From positions 175,213,596 through 175,277,595 of the forward strand of contig CM060985.1 in NCBI GenBank assembly GCA_030765065.1: a stretch of 64,000 nt of DNA. Reading direction: 5' to 3'. Positions within the stretch are counted from its first letter, which is position 1. Each line of letters opens with the position of its first letter. Shown piece by piece: positions 62,765-64,000 of the stretch. The notes under the pieces were generated by a model. That model searched no databases and was not told the origin of the DNA. It worked only from the letters and a program-made list of their open reading frames with translations. The translations under genes were made by a program, and so were the position numbers. The DNA is from Deroplatys truncata (taxonomy: Eukaryota > Arthropoda > Insecta > Mantodea > Mantidae).

Positions 62765-64000
62765 TCTTTTACCATTCTATTTGTTTCTGTTGAATAAAAT
62801 CTAACATTCAATCTTGAACGTTGAAGAAGTCTTTTCGTTGTATTGTTATTTGCCCCACGCTTTGGGAGCCAATTTGAAGTAGTTTTGTTTTAGGAGTTGT
62901 ATTGTATTTCGACCGTTGGGGAGCCGATTTGAAGTTCGTTGCAACCGCACGTATAGTACCCGGTTTCCGGTAGCCTTCGCCCCAAAATGTACTTTCCGGT
63001 GGTCTTTGCCCCAAATGTTTAAAAAATATCAATTTTGTAATTTGACTGTTTCTTTAAATATTATATATTTATGTTTGCCTCGGCTGCGTCAGTATTATTG
63101 TTAGAGACATGTTTCTCTTTGCAGGGTTGTGGTGTGACTGAAGAATGTAGGCTTACGCAGATTTTAATTTTTGACACGATTTAAATAACACTTCACTGAT
63201 ATAGAGAGATGTGAGATTGTTTTATTGATTACTTGCACTTTTTAACACGTAAACTATTTTGGTCTCACACTGAATACGTATTAAATTTCTCGAGCACGCA
63301 TCTCGCATCTGATTAGTAACACTGTCTGCTAGCAACCAACGCGTCCAGTTATGAGCACTGTCTACAAGCAACTGACTTCTAGATTTGTAAATTTTGCTAT
63401 ATTTCAGTTTCTGATTGGCTAATCCTAGTCCAATAGAATACCCTCATTTAACTAAAGCTTTTTCTGGTTGGCTATTTTATGAACTGTCACAAAAAATTAC
63501 ATTATTGCTTCCAAGAATCACAAGTAGTATTGTTAAACATTCTTACTCATTATTGCCTCAAGGTTACCTCATTGTTAGCAACTTTTAACCTATTATTCTC
63601 ACAGCTCCTACATTATTAAATTACATAATACATTCAGATAACATTATTACATGCATACAATAATATAAACATATACAATGACTGTAATATACACTTTTTA
63701 TATGTTGTTACATACATATATTTCTTCAAGGCGGGCTGTTATTGAATTATATATTATATAATTAGACTGAAATCATTTAAGTGTTAAAAATACTGCCTCA
63801 ACATTCATATTTTCTTTTATAATCTCATTTCTAATTTTGTATCTTTTAGACATCCTAGCAGGTCTCCTACAATAATCCATTTCTGTTGTCAGTAATTTTC
63901 TTTTTAACTTAGTTCAGAGTTGCAGCCATAGGTTATAATTGTTCTATCTATTGTTTTAGCAATTCTAGTTTTAGTTTTTTTTGTGACCTGTTTATCGTGT
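62765..64000. other. Gap: dispersed repeats, no gene seen
   Basis: Contains the inverse partner of the 46370 repeat (about 62816-63110), an imperfect duplication of about 70 bp (gggagccaatttgaagtag near 62865 and gggagccgatttgaagttcg near 62920) and the inverse partner of the 43753 repeat (about 63330-63835). Confidence 0.45.
63330..63835 (-). repeat. Dispersed repeat, inverse copy of 43753-44245
   Basis: Inverse matches include agtttctgattggcta, ggttacctcattgttagcaa, tctcacagctcctacattat, ggcgggct and atactgcctcaa, in the order expected. Confidence 0.65.

Noticed and set aside
62808-63032. Minus-strand frame with repeated PPES/KPG text
   Set aside because: It lies in a dispersed non-coding repeat shared in inverse with 46370-46640, and no conserved domain is visible.
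1-64000. CRISPR arrays, operons, ribosome binding sites or phage genes
   Set aside because: Introns, SINEs, LINEs and mariners show a eukaryotic genome. The only tandem arrays are a 132-bp satellite, a 50-bp unit and microsatellites.

Overview
This is a eukaryotic, almost certainly arthropod (insect) window. The sequence is AT-rich, and only a few short exon-like blocks look like host coding sequence, with GT..AG borders and kilobase introns. The rest is a layered mass of transposable elements. The mariner/Tc1 load, tRNA-derived SINEs, jockey/I-type and RTE-type LINEs, a GIY-YIG Penelope-like element and a GILT gene together suggest a large-genome hemimetabolous insect. A cockroach or termite is my guess; nothing in the window proves the species.

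Host genes. The best-supported gene is a GILT-like thiol reductase on the minus strand. Three in-phase exons lie at 52081-52224 (thioredoxin-like segment with CPDS), 46721-46894 (GILT signature CQHGAEECQGNKMHAC) and 35304-35438 (C-terminal segment). Introns of about 5.2 kb and 11.3 kb separate them and are full of transposons. First and last exons were not found. On the plus strand, an apparent terminal exon (5801-5934) and an apparent exon split by a TTAA-flanked element (7634-7671 plus 9622-9775) belong to unrecognised gene(s). A short ATG-initiated frame at 6393 may also be coding.

Mobile elements. I count ten mariner-superfamily copies (2336-3140, 4476-5727, 11500-12854, 13791-15102, 36452-37732, 38230-39580, 40083-43272, 55267-56596, 59698-60877, 61183-62475) and two Tc1-like copies (7958-9164, 49056-50049), plus loose transposase fragments. 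All are broken by stops, frameshifts, deletions or lost catalytic residues. A decayed jockey/I-type LINE fills 16110-21775. A head-to-head Penelope-like inverted repeat (26706-29906) sits inside a TTAA-flanked element (25658-30511). Smaller LINE tails lie at 22690-23350, 34500-35187 and 62591-62764.

Dominant repeat. About twenty copies or fragments belong to one roughly 0.8-0.9 kb non-autonomous family. It runs CTGATGTGTTACAC... to ...AGTAGAGAAAG, has a CA-rich microsatellite inside, and recurs across most of the window. Nested copies show that it inserts into A/T runs and duplicates TAAAAAT-like sites, repeatedly inside its own relatives.

Layout. 1-10 kb: repeat copies, two mariners, one Tc1 and plus-strand exon remnants. 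10-16 kb: repeat, two mariners and a MITE. 16-25 kb: LINEs and repeats. 25.6-30.5 kb: TTAA element with the Penelope-like inverted dimer. 31.9-33.7 kb: nested repeat. 34-52 kb: GILT locus and its transposon-filled introns. 52-64 kb: long-TIR element, repeats, three mariners and an RTE tail. The genes do not form a pathway; the window is a record of nested transposition through a sparse gene region.
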